Shown one piece after another: positions 1 to 11,980 of a DNA stretch of 64,000 bases. Location: positions 4,884,501-4,948,500 of the forward strand of contig JAJNNQ010000023.1 in the NCBI GenBank assembly GCA_027886175.1, written 5' to 3'. The position numbers and the translations under genes are program-made. The stretch's first letter is position 1. The number at the start of each line of letters is the position of its first letter. Below the pieces are notes generated by a model that saw only the letters and a list, made by a program, of their open reading frames with translations, was not told the DNA's origin and did not search any database. The DNA comes from Phylloscopus collybita. Taxonomy: Eukaryota > Chordata > Aves > Passeriformes > Phylloscopidae.

Positions 1-3000
1 TGTAGGTAATTAAGGAGTGATAATCCCACAGGGTGTGGGGGGACCTGGGTCTCCTGCCCTGGCATTTTCTTAGCCTGTTGTAATGCCCCCCTCTAGTCTG
101 CATCTAATGATTTGTTTTGCAAAGGCTTTGCCAGGGCTGAGAGTAGCTATAATTTTCTCCAGTGGTTCATTTGGCCATGCAGTTGATTGGGAAAGAGGGA
201 TACTTGGCCACTAAGACAAAAAGGGGAGTCAGGATTCCTGGGATGTACCCTGAGCCTGGGAAAGCCCTGACCTCTCACACATCACAAAATGAGGCTCACA
301 CTGACCTTGGGCACGAGTGCTTGCCAGGGGGTGAGGCTTCAGTGCTGTCAGTGCCTGGGATGGGGCTTTCCTGATGGCCAGTGCTGTGCAGTGGGATGTG
401 CTGCTATGTTACTTGTTTGTGTGTAGTCTGTGTTTCTCTCTGCTGGCTGCCCAGATGTGGTGCTGCCAACAGCTGCTCAGTATGTCCTCGAATCTCCCCT
501 TTCCATGGGAATGTGCTCTCCAGCTGTGGCCTGCATTGCAGGGTGTTATTATTAAAAGGGCTGCGACCTTTTTTAATTATAATCCTCTTCATTGCACAGT
601 GACCCAGTCTGAAAGCTGCAGTTGCAGCTCTCCCTGCAATCAAGTTATTGGCACGTTTCCCCATGGACAGACCTCCTCCACCTCTTTGGTTTTTTCCAAA
701 TTTCCCTGGTTTATAAAGTGCCCTTGGGAGACCCGAGTGTTTGCTACACCAGCTGGGGCTGGGGGAACAGCCAGATGCCAGCAGAGATGAAGGATAATTT
801 GTGCCTTTAAGCTGCTTGGGGCTGTGTTTAATGTCAGCACCACCTTGCCAGAGCCAGTGTTGTTGCTGGAGAGTGGCACCTTGGAAATCACATCCCTGGC
901 AAAAAGCAGGGCCCCGATGTGGAGGTGTGTGCAGTGAGAGGGCTCCCTGCTGTGCTCCAGGTAATGAGTCAAGTGTGTCCCTGTCCCTGTGGATTACACC
1001 AGTGCTCTCCCACCATATGGCATCCAATTTAATCAGCTGGGGTTGAGTTAAGTGGATTAGGCAGTGCAAGATCCTGCATTGTAATTTAAAGGGCTCTGTC
1101 AGCAATAATTTAATGGGGGAAATGGTCAGCGTTTGGGGATGAGTGGGAAGGAGGAAAGAATGGGGCTTGGCTCTGAGGAGAAAATTGAGTCTTCGTTTCC
1201 ATTTTGAGCATAAGGGCCTGGGAGACTCCAGGCTTGAAGGACATGGGGGAATTGGTTCTTTTAGAGTCTTTTAATTGCCTCAGCCATTGTCACACACACT
1301 CCCTCACTCTCTGGCTGCCAGCCAAAACATCCCTGGTAATCCTGTCTCATCCACCCCCTTTTGCCTGAGTCCTCTTCCCCACCTGTTGGTCCCCCCAGCT
1401 TGTGGGGCTGGGGGGAGGGAGGGGATGCTGTGGAAGTGCTTTAATGTCATCTTTAGACCAGATTGCTCTTGATCTTTGTACTAATTGTGGCTCTGCACGG
1501 GCTGAGGGAGCACACGGCTCCTCTCCACAGAGACCTTGGAAACCTGAGGCTGAATGTGAAATTTCACCAAGTTTTTGGGGGGAGAAAAAAGAACTGTTTA
1601 GGAATTCAGGAATCCTTTCTACATAGTACTATGGTTTTCCCACAATTTTTTTTTGTATTCCTCTTTGCTTCTCTCCACTGTCAGATCAGCCAGCCAGTGC
1701 TGAAGGACCTGTCCTAATTTAGCAGATATGCTGATGCCTCCCTTCCCCCTCTCCTCTGGATGCAGGAGGAGAAATAAAGTGCCGTGTGTCCACTCGATGT
1801 GCCCCATCCCTCCATCCCTCAGTGGTGCTGAAGGCACCACTCTAAAATGGCCAATGTTCAGCTTCAAAAAGGGGGTCTTGATGCTGCCAAATTCTCTCAG
1901 GAGGGAACTGTGGATGCCGAGTGTTGCGGGCAGCACCATCCTGGCGCCCTCTGGCTCCCTGCACTGCAAGCACCGACGTGACCCTTCTAATGAACACCAG
2001 CCAAGGAAAGGCGCTGTGTCCCCAAACAAAGGGCTCTGCCTGTGGAGCAGGGGAGGGAGCGAGGGATGGATGGAGGCTGCATTTCTCTGAAAGCTTCCAT
2101 GGGAAAGGCCTCTAAACTCGGAGGGTGGGCATGAGAAGAGATGACCATACGGTGGGAAGGGAACGGGAGCTGAATCCAAGCAGAGCTTGGTACAGGGGAG
2201 CAGGACTGGGCAGAACATCAAGGAGGCACCGTCCTGGAGCTGCAGAGATCAGCAGCTGCAGCCCAGCAATAATTCTGCTACCTCTGTGCCACTGAAGAAA
2301 CTTGAAAAAAAAAACCCCATCCTGATCCAAAAGCTGTAGCAGGTTTTGCCTTTGATGGAAAGAGGCTGAGGGACAAACTGCAGGGTATTCCCTCACGGCA
2401 GCATCCTGTGGCAGTGCTGGCACAGGTGGATGTTTCCTGCATGGGGCTGCAGCAGAACTGGTGCTTCCCAAACCTTGCAATGAGGCTCAAAGAGGATTTT
2501 GGGGTTGTTTCTGCCTTCCCAGTGCTGGCCTGCATCTATTTGAGCAGAGCACTCCGCCACAGCCCTCTGGAGGTGTTTCCTCCCTCCAGCATCTCCTGGC
2601 TGTGACTCTGGGAGGGCATAAGCCTGGTGTTGGGCAGGTTTTAGCTGCTCTTGGCACAATGATGATCCAGTAGCTGCTCAGATACCCCTTGTAAATGCAG
2701 CTTTCTGGAGGAAGCCACCATCTGGTGCAGCTGCTTTGGACTTTCCCCTGTCATCTCTCTTGCAGTGAGGGATTCTCATGTTTAGGCTGTGAGAGAACAC
2801 GCTGAGAATGCTGCACTTGGCTCGTCACCTTTAATAAACAAGCCCTGTCCCTGTCCTGCAAAGCCAGCAGCTTGCAGGGGACACAGGAGCCCTTTGCTGT
2901 GTGGCACAGATGAGCAAGGGTTTATGGATTTGCAGGTCCTTTTCAGCTGAGTATGTATAAAAGAATTACTTGTGGCCCCTTCCTAGATGTGAGGCTGTGG

Positions 3001-5765
3001 AAAGGGCTGTTCCTGTTCTGTGCTGCACATGGTGAAGGCATCTGCTGAAGAGCAGGGAGGAGGGTGGGGAGGTCTCTGGAGGAAGCTCAGGGTGCTTGTG
3101 AGCTGATGGATGGGGTACATTGAGAGTTAAGAACTGATGTTTAATGCTATTGACGTTTAATGGTGTTTGCTGTCTGCTCCATTACACATGGGTACTTAAA
3201 GTCAAGGGCGGGTGCAATTATTCCTTTCAAAGTCTAAATGAATGATGCTATGCTGGTTTACCCCAGCACAGGGTATACTTGCTACTCATTTATTTTGCTT
3301 CATAGTTGCAAGGGGTTGTGCTGTCTGGGTACACTACAATAAAGATCAGCTTTTGTATATCACTTACTGCTGCTCCATGGCAGGTGATGGAAACAATCTC
3401 TGTACTTGGCCTGTGTAAGGCATTGCAGTGGAACTTGCTGGGGTGCAGGGAAGCAAATGCCATCTGGCATCATCTCAAAAACAACCTGAAAAAAACAATC
3501 TGAAAAGGCCTTTCCAACATGCCCATTCCACAGAAGGCAGTGTTTCCCGAGGCCAGCCAGAGCTTCCAGGGAGTCACCAGTGTTACTGCTGAGACGTGGG
3601 TTCCCCATTGCTTTTTATACTGGTGTAACTCAGACATCGCTGCTCAATTCACCTTTGCACTTGGTGCTCTGTGTGTTTTTTTTAGGAGGATCTGCTATTT
3701 TGGTGTGGTGGGGTGTTCCACAAAGGCAAGGCTTGCTTTGTAAAACAGCCCCAATGATGAAGGTGGGGAAAAGTCTCTGTCAGGGCTGGGTGAGAGCAAA
3801 CAGGGTGCCTAAGCCCCTGGCAGCACAGCCACCTCCTCCTCTTCCTTCTCCTCCTTTCAAACTGTGGCTCTTGCTGGGCTGAGCTGATGTTGGTCACACT
3901 GGCATTTTTGTTACCCTAATGAGATTTGCTGGATTTCCTGCTTGGTTTTTTTTTTCTTCCTTTTCTTTCTCTTGTGTAATCTGTTCTGTGCTCCCGTGCT
4001 GCCTTTGGCTGTGCAAGTGTCCCTGGTGGGGGGAGCTCAGGTGGTGGTCAAGGCAAGCCCAGTGCACTGAGAACAGCTCCTTCCGTGCTATCTTGAGCCC
4101 CCTGAGCAAAAGTGGTGCCACCAAGGAGTGGAAATCCCTGACAAGAGACTCAGGGACCCCACACTGTCTGTACTGTGCTGTGCTGCACAGAAGCTCTTCA
4201 CCTCTCTTTGGCTGCTCCCTCCCTTGCCTTCTATATTTTTTTCAGTTCTAGTCAATATTTCCTCTATCAGCTCTCCTTTATTCTTCTCAGATGTTCACCA
4301 GACTTTATAGATGTAATTTATACCTTTTCTTTCTTCTCCTTTATCATCCTGCACCCCAAATTCTCCCCTGTATATTAATGCTTGAGACCCAGGATGGTCA
4401 CCTCTGCTTATGAGCTGTGTCTCTACAAACACAGGCAGAGCAGTCCCATCCCTGTGCCTTTTGCCAAGTTGTCAGAGCATGAGAACACAGAGGATGTTAT
4501 TAGACCATGGCTGAGTCCCCATCTGCATCTTTTCCTGCTGTTCTCTTATCTAAACAGCCTCAGTGCCTGTGTTTGCCTTACAGGCTAAAATGGTTTGAAA
4601 GAGCTTGGTGACTGGTGACTCCAAGGCTCTGATAGTGCACCTGGATCAGAATGTCCTAAATAAATATATACAAGTGGGGCTATTGAAGAGAAGGAGCGAA
4701 GAAAGAGGAGGGAGAAAGGCAGCCAGAGCTTTCCTGTGTGTGCTCCTCCCCCCGGCAGCAAATCTCCAACTAATTAATTAAGTTGGGCTGCAGAAAACCG
4801 TGAATAAAGGGTTCTACTCTTCTAAAGCTAAAGACACAGACATGTGGATGGCTGCCATGTGGCAGAACTCCTCTCCCCTGTGTGTTTTGGGGGCAGGAGG
4901 TTGTACGTGACCCAGGATGGACAAGGAGGATGCACCAGGGTGCTCAGCACAGTGCTGTGCACGTGCAGAGCCCTAAGCAAAGGCGCCCTGCAAAGGACAG
5001 GTCACTGTGCTCACATGGCAGGGGATGGTGCCCACAGCGCTGGGCTGCCACAACTGTGTCACTTCTCCTGCCCTGTTCCTGCTCACACAACATGCTCCCC
5101 TACTCTGAGCTATTCCCAGCCAATTTGGATGTCCTTGCTCCCCTCTTGCTGGGGGGAGGCCGGTGGAACTACTGATACTGAGTGATTTGGACACTCGGGG
5201 AGCAACCATTCCAGCACAACTGTCACTTTGCAGCTGCAGCAGCCCCCAAGACCCCTGCCAGCACTGCCACAGCTGGTTACTTCTGTCTGCTACCTCTTAT
5301 GTCCAGAGGCATATAGGTACAGAGACCTTTCTTCCACGTGTTACAGCTAAATGCAGAAACAGCCTGACCCTCTGCAGCAATGCCAAAAACCTGCCCACCT
5401 CTTCTCAAGCAGCCCTTTCTCTTGACTTTGAAGAAAAGTGTATCATCTTGCAGGGTGCTGCCCCACCACTGCTCCCTTCCCATCTGCTGCTGGGGAGTTT
5501 AGGAAGCCCTGTTCCTCCAGGTGCTCAGCTCACAGTCCAGCTGCCTTGTGCCTGGCTGGAGATGCTGCCCATGTGGGAAGAGATCCTGACCTCAGATGAG
5601 TGATCAGTGCTGTTTGTGCAGCTGCACAGGAAGAGCACAGGGCTGTAACCTTCCAGTCTGAGTTTGGAGGGAAAGGGAGTGATGAAATACTCGATGTACT
5701 CTCAAAATGATGTTATGTCTACCACTAGTCCTTAACAGGGTGCAGAGCAATACTTCTTTTGGGGG

Positions 5766-5805
5766 CCCAACACCAAAACCAGTGTCCCAACACCAAAACC
5801 AGTGT
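5766..5805. repeat. Tandem duplication, 20 bp x2
   Basis: cccaacaccaaaaccagtgt occurs perfectly twice head to tail (5766-5785 and 5786-5805) in CDR2L intron 1. Confidence 0.9.
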
Positions 5806-7362
5806 CCCTGACAGCTCTGCTGCAAAGACTGATGCTCGTGGGGTATGCTGTGCTGCTCCTTGCTCTGCCTCCTCCTGCAGACACCACCTGCCAGTTCAGC
5901 TGCCTTCCCAGGACTCAACACTTCCTTGTAGACCAAGAAAACTTGGTTTGCAGGATGGCATGATCATGTCCTTGCTTCAGCTGCTGGTGCTGTAGCTGCA
6001 TATTTGGAAGAGGCCAGCATGGACCTGGATATTACACACTTGAAGGTCTGAATTCTTCAGGGAAGAGGCAAATTAACTGAGCAGGGCCAGGGCAGCTGCA
6101 CAATACATGGGATAGACTACAGTGACTTCCCAGAAAGCTTCAGAGGAACAGTCTGTCTAAACCATTAGAACTGTTGCTTTTTGGAGAGATGGTTTATAAC
6201 TGTTTGTTAAATACACATGGAAAAAAAACCCAAAAAACAAAAAACAAACTGTAACATAAAAACCCTTTGAAATTCCCAGCTGTGCAAAAAGCAGCAGTTG
6301 TGTAGCATCTGGTCTGCTTCCTTTGGGGCATTTTGTATTGGAGGTATTTTCCTAAATTCTTGGCCCACATACCTGTTTTGGGGCAGATTAAGTAGAAGCT
6401 TTGGAAACCCTGAAGGTGCATTTGGTGGAAGCACACAGCTCTGTTGGAGTGAGATGAGGTAGGAATTTAGCACTCTGCTGTTCTGGGAAAGCCTTTTGGG
6501 GGGGGAGGCAGAAAGTGTGAGTGAGGGAGTGAGTGAGCAGTGCGTTACCCTGAGTGCTGGCACTGCTTTTAGCAGGAGCAGGATGGGACCCTGGTGCTGT
6601 CACTGCTCTAAGTGGTTCCTGCCTGTCACACTGAGTCAGTGCATCCACCCTGTCACCAGCCAGCACTGGCTGGTACAGGAGCAAAGAAAGAGGATTGGAA
6701 AACGCTGGGGTGGGGGGACAGGCTCCACGTGCAGGGAGTTAGTGGCTGGTGCCTTGGCTCCCAGGCCCTCAGGCTCAGAGCCACTGGGGGAAAACGTCCT
6801 TCAGGATTCAGACCATAAATCCTTCGTGCATGGCCTTGCCAAGGAGAATTGCCACTGTGAGCTGATTGTTTCAGGATGGAAGATATAGGGAACTTTGATT
6901 TTTATCCTCCCCCCCCCCCGCCTCATTTTTTTTTGTTTCCCTTTTCCCTTTCCAGCAGTTCCTCTAATTCTGCTCCCTCCCACAGCTGGAACTATGTGCC
7001 TGGGCTCAGCAGATGTGGAGAGGAGCTTCTGGTCTCTCACTGAAAGTTGCTGTGTGGGGCTTTCTTCTGCCCCTTCTTCTTGCTGCCTTCATGTAACAAG
7101 GGATTTTTCACTCTAGGAAAATACATCTATATATATTTTTTTCCCCACATATTTGGAGCCTGTCATCAGTTCCTTAGACTAACCTGTCATCTTATTTCCT
7201 TGTCTCCTGTGACTTTTCTAGTCCCTCTTGTCATTCCTAAGCAGCTCAGCAATTAGTCACTGAAAACTTTCCACTTCCATAAGCTACCTGCTGTACTGTA
7301 CTGCTAAATAAATAAGTGGCTCAGCTACTGCAGGCAAAGCTGTGTCCTTCTGGCTTGCCTCT

Positions 7363-7385
7363 GGGGAGGGAGGGAGGGAGGGGAG
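7363..7385. repeat. Short (GGGA)n simple repeat
   Basis: About five GGGA units lie in CDR2L intron 1. Confidence 0.6.
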
Positions 7386-7929
7386 ATAACTGCTGTGCTC
7401 CTGGAGGACAGGCAAGGTGTGTGCCTTGTCCCTGGGCTGCTGGGATAACTGCCTCATGAGGGGCAGAATATGGAGTTTCACCAGCTCCCCTGTGCAGTGG
7501 ATGTTTTGGGGAAGCTGATAATAAATTGCAGTGCTCTGGACCACCTGAGTGCCAGCGTGGATCCCCTGGGCTCACCCCAATGCCAGGATCTGGTCACTGG
7601 AGCACTGGTGACCCTGTGTCTTTACACGGATGACTTAGGGGTGGTGCAAGCTCAGCACCTTGTGTCATTTTCCTTCTCAGTACTCAAGCAGTCAGATGCT
7701 TGGCAAGAGGAGGAGGAATTAAAAAAGATCTTTAAATCTGGAAATCTGGAGACTTTTAGAGGTTACAGCTGTAATGTCCTAAGTCTGCATTGCAGATGGT
7801 TTGGCCCAAATGGTTTTGTGGCTGCCCAGGAGGACAATTGGTCTCTCAGTGGCAGCGAGGTGATGTTGTGGTTCTTGCACTCCCTCTGGTCCTGCTGCCT
7901 ATCTCAGAGCAGCGAGAGGCTGTTTATTG

Positions 7930-8000
7930 ACAAGGGAGGAATCAGGATTATCAGGTCCAACTCCTGGCCCCACGCAGGATACCCAAGAACCCCCCTACGT
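7930..8000. mobile_element. Possible old interspersed repeat fragment
   Basis: The words tcaggtccaactcctggccc followed by acgcaggat resemble the body of an avian interspersed repeat (CR1-related or LTR). Boundaries and class cannot be fixed by eye. Confidence 0.35.
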
Positions 8001-9469
8001 GCCTTAGGCTATGGTGAGGTCAGAAGGGTGGCTTTGAGAGGCCTCCTCTTGGGTTGCACTCTGCTCTGAGACCTGAATGCTGGCAGGAGGCTAGGGAGGC
8101 TGGGAAGATCAGGGAATGCAGTGGGATGACTGCAAGGAGGACTCATCTTGTGAGATTGCTGCGGGGGAGATGAAGGCTGGAAGTGGCTGGCAGAACTGCT
8201 GGGTCTGTTTGGATCCAGATGCAATTGAGTTGGCACACAGCCCTCCCAAACACAAATGCTCCTGATGAACAGGAAAGGTGCCCCCACTCATCCGCAGCTC
8301 AGACTCTCTAATTTTAGCTCATTCATTCTCTTGGGGTCTGGCTGCACGTAGGCCCTCTGCACAGGGTGTGATGCAACTGTAGCCACATCATCAGTTCTCA
8401 AGGGCTGGAAAAAGGTTCACCAGCATTTTATCCTGGTTTTAACACTTAGAGGCACAGACTCCCCGGCCCATGGAAGGTGGCTGGACCAAAGCAGCACTAA
8501 TATCTCTTCATGCATACAAAGCAATTAAGCTAAGTCATGGTATGAGGGAATTGCAGCTCCATTTTTACCATTTCCTTCAAATCAGAAAGCCTTCCCAGAG
8601 GGAACATCATTGCAAAGGAAACCTCACAGGACCTCACTGCTGTTACCATATCATTGCTGAGGGTCCTTGCTGAGATTTGAGTCTCTGCTTCTATCTGCTG
8701 GGGCATCTTGGTACAATGCCTTGAGCCACAGTGTTACAGAGTGCAGGAAACAGCTAAAGGCATCTGAAAGGCACTGGCTTAATCTGAACAAGGCTGGAAG
8801 AGCCTCGAGGCTGGGGACCAGATCTTGCTGCTTCCAAAGCATGTGGTGGATGCACCCAGTTGCTGTGGGCACTTCAGGGGAAAGAAAAAGTGATTGGGAT
8901 TTATTATTTGGAAAAAAAAATGGCTACTTTGGCAAGGTGAAGCTCATGGAGGATCACAAAGAAAGTAACAGGTGCTTGGTGTGGAGCTGGAGGCATGATT
9001 TCCACTCTGGTGCTAAAATGGTTAATTAACATAATCATCGCAGAGCTCCCAGTTAAGCCATCTGTTGCTTAGCAAACAGTTTTGGATGTAAATGTAATAA
9101 ATATTTGATGATGCTGCGAAATGACGATAAAGGCCCACCAACCAACTGGTTCACAGAAGAACCTTCTCTGCTCTCCTAGCTTGGATTGTTTCTTGTTTCT
9201 CCCACCCCTTGCTCCTAAGGAAAAGTCTTTAAGCCTCTGCTTTTGTCCTCTGCCCTCCCGGTGCTGCCAGGCGTGGGTTTCTGTGCGACCCTGGGCTCTT
9301 GGCATGCCAATCCTCTTAGTAATGCCTCTAATCGTGGATGCCTTGTGCTGTGCTTCCACCCCCCATCCCCAAAGCAACAGCTCCATGGCTGTGCCACCAC
9401 CAAAGACCTCTGGGTGTCATGCAAAGGCGCAGTGTATGTGGACAAAGTCTAGCACTGTCCTTTGTGATG

Positions 9470-9545
9470 CTTTGTGCATCATGCAAATTAATTACGGTTG
9501 TAATTACCCCGTAGGACCTTTCCATTTGGCTGGTTCCAGTTAAAG
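9470..9545. promoter_or_regulatory. Candidate enhancer patch with POU octamer and homeobox sites
   Basis: ATGCAAAT (9481-9488) runs directly into TAATTA (9489-9494), with a second TAATTA at 9501-9506. This is a dense homeodomain/POU arrangement within CDR2L intron 1. Function is inferred only. Confidence 0.4.
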
Positions 9546-11039
9546 CCTTCCCGCATTTCTCCTTGAGTCTGTGCAAGCCTATGCAGCCCCTATTCATATC
9601 AGGAGGCTGCAAACCCCACAGCTGGGCTTTGTTTTGGGTTTGTGTTTTCCTCCAGTTCTATATGTGCTCAAAAGTGAAGCCTGTACCCAGCATCAATGCA
9701 CCATCTTGAGACAGTCATTCTGTTTTTAGGCTGCTGGGACAGAGCTGGGAACCTGGCCTGCAGTGGGAAGGTGCTTTTTTTGTTGTGAGCCAGTTGTACA
9801 GTGCCAGTGCTGACTCACGAACCTGACACCAGGGACAGCGTTAGGCTAAAAATCAATTGGTCCCACGTTGTTCAACACTCCCTATGTTCATCCCCAGTTC
9901 TGCTGTTCCTCAGCCTGCATCCTGCCCCTGGACCAGTGCCCAGGCCTCTTGTGAGCCATGGGAAGACGTCACCCAGAAATGTGAATTTCTGAGCATTCAA
10001 AGGCTGCACTGTTTATCCAGCTGATAGCTTCATCTCTGTGCTCTTGGCTTTGTTTGAGTGTTGTGTTTCAAAGAACAGGGCCCAGTATCCCACTACTTCC
10101 TGTTAATTGAGAAATTGGGGTTAAAGCCCAGCTGTGACAACCCCTGGCGGGGGGGGGTGCTGGTTATCATTCCTTGCTGGGCCCCTGTCCTGCAGCTGGA
10201 GTTGTATAAACTTCAAATCATGACATAATGTACTGGAGTGATGGTGGGCTGAGGCAGTGCAGCTGGAGTGCACATCCCTGCTGACAGTCAGCTGGGAAAA
10301 GCAAATATAAAACTGTACCTATAGCACAACGTGCCAGAGGGGAACTGTGTTTAGGTAGGAATGATTTTTTGCTATGCATTGGCAAACGAGTTCTGTTCAT
10401 TCCTGGGCCACTGGCCTGAAACGGGACTTCTTCCAGTTATTTACTTAGTGTGTTGACTCAAAATATTAAGATAAGAAAAATAAAATCAAAAGAAGAGACC
10501 CAAATACTCACAGGCACCAACTGTCCAGCCTCAGGATAAACATTCCATCGAACTAGGTACAGTTACTTCAAAACAAATTACAGAAGTGAACGTTTATCTT
10601 CTAACAAGGCTTCTTTTGCTGTTTGAAACTTGGCCTTGATTTTTTTTTTCTTCTCCTCCCATATTTCTCCTGGTCTTATGGCTGATTGGAAAAATCTCCA
10701 GAAGTAATTAGGTGACTAAGAAGCTGAAGATCCCCTTGGATTTGGGCTTGGACAGCAAAAGCTTTTGAGAAAGACTTTAAGCACCTTTAGCAATACATTA
10801 TTTCTCATCTATTAATTTCCAACTAATGTGCCTGGTAACTCTTCTTTGGACTACTCTGAAATAAAAGCAGTGTCATAACTACCTCTGATTCTGCCTGCAG
10901 CAAGTTTTTTTGGGGGGAAACCATCCTCCTTGAAGATGTAGCACAACAAATTATTTACTGCCTTGGTGCTTAGGACACCTCTGGGCTCCCTGCCTCTATC
11001 CATCAGCTTTAAACTTTCCTCGGCCAGGACAGCGGTTTA

Positions 11040-11980
11040 GAGCAGCAGAGCCGAGATTTGCCGCTGCAGGATGAGGCGCCGGCTTTGCCAAGCAAACAGC
11101 AGCCCAGAGAGAAGGTAACCCACCCGCCCGTCCCCGGGCTTTGCCCGTTTTCTTGCCCGCGCATCCCCTGGCCCGCCATCCCTGGCAGCTTGCGGCGTGC
11201 CCCCGTCCTTACCCTGCTCCAGGTCCTGCTGGTCGTACCAGGGCTCCTCTTCCTCGCTCTGAAACTCCTCCATCCTGTCGGCGCTCAGCATTTAGCACCA
11301 GTGGCCCGGGGAGACGCGCAGCATCCGCCGAAGGGAGGGGGGCCCGGCGCCTCCGAACCGCGGAGCGGGATGGATGCGGGGATACGGGCAGGGATGCGGA
11401 CTGGGATGCGGCCTCGGTGCCCCGGCCGGGCCGGGAAGGAGGAGGTGGCACGACGTGGCAGCCGGTGCCTGGCCGCTGCCCCGGCTCTGCGTGCCCGGAG
11501 GGGCGGCTTCCTCCTGCCTCCGAGGCCGGGGGGGAGCTCTGGAGGGGGGGATGCAGCGGGGACGTGGCGGCCGGGGCGGCGGGGCACGGCTTGCACAGGG
11601 CTGGGGGATGCACAAAGGAAGGAAGAGAGGGCCCGGCGCAGCCAGGCAGATCCTCGCTCCGCAGCTCGGTGGGGACCTCTAGCATGGAAATGCTGCAAAG
11701 AAAACCGGCGAGAGGGAAGGGGGAGGTGAGGCGAGACCGGCCTCCTTCGCCTCCTTCTCCGCCTCCTCCTCCTCTCCGCCCAGCCCTGCCGCGGAGAGCG
11801 GGGCGGGCGCGGGGCTGCGGGGAGCGGAGCCTGGGGTGCCAGGGTGGGGTTCAGCCCGGGCGGCGAGGAAGGGGAGCTGTCCCTGCTCTGTCCCTCACGC
11901 CTGGGAGGTCTGCTACCAGCAGGGCTTGCGGTTTGGAACGCCGCGTCCTGGCCTTGCCGTGGGCTTCGCGGTGATTTGGG
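11040..11980. promoter_or_regulatory. CDR2L: CpG island at the CDR2L start
   Basis: The interval is GC-rich with dense CpG dinucleotides, unlike the flanking AT-richer intron and intergenic DNA. It covers the CDR2L first coding exon and the presumed 5'UTR and promoter on the minus strand. It holds several G-runs around 11522-11585 on the plus strand that could form G-quadruplexes. No TATA box stands out, as expected for a CpG-island promoter. Long open frames inside it on both strands are a by-product of stop-poor GC-rich sequence. The transcription start is not determined. Confidence 0.7.
11213..11291 (-). CDS. CDR2L: CDR2L coding exon 1 (cerebellar degeneration-related protein 2-like), gene partial
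   Basis: The minus-strand exon encodes 26 residues beginning MLSADRMEEF and containing EEEEPWYDQQDLEQ, the hallmark N-terminus of CDR2/CDR2L proteins. It ends one base into a codon at a GTAAGG donor (GT at 11212-11211). The split codon begins with G, which fits the Asp that follows DLEQ in the family. The rest of the gene, including the leucine-zipper coiled coils, is outside the window. CDR2L is a cytoplasmic coiled-coil protein, known as the main target of anti-Yo antibodies in paraneoplastic cerebellar degeneration and reported to associate with ribosomes. The upstream ATG at 11291 is chosen over the in-frame ATG at 11273 because mammalian CDR2L also carries a six-residue leader before MEDF. 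A CpG island covers the exon. CDR2 itself is less likely, because the neighbour is HID1. Confidence 0.9.

Larger units (their letters stand above)
1..11212 (-). other. CDR2L: CDR2L intron 1 (partial, no coding exon found)
   Basis: This stretch lies downstream (minus strand) of CDR2L coding exon 1 and ends at its splice donor. I looked on the minus strand for the coiled-coil exon that should follow the DLEQ junction in CDR2L and found nothing resembling it, so exons 2 onward must lie left of the window. Open frames here are short, lack splice context and resemble nothing I know. The interval holds a repeat-like segment near 7930-8000, short simple repeats and some homeobox-motif patches, listed separately. 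That it is a single intron is inferred from the missing exons, not seen directly. Confidence 0.75.

Noticed and set aside
404..1105. 233-codon open frame on the minus strand
   Set aside because: No known domain, low-complexity composition, no splice context; lies in CDR2L intron 1.
1619..2221. 200-codon open frame on the minus strand
   Set aside because: No resemblance to CDR2L or another protein; chance frame in intron 1.
9021..9030. GTTAATTAAC as an HNF1 site
   Set aside because: The half-sites lack the central spacing of the HNF1 consensus, so only a generic homeobox palindrome is claimed.
11141..11974. 277-codon open frame on the plus strand in the CDR2L CpG island
   Set aside because: GC-rich DNA is poor in stops; the Arg/Gly/Pro-rich translation has no domain and overlaps CDR2L exon 1 in antisense.
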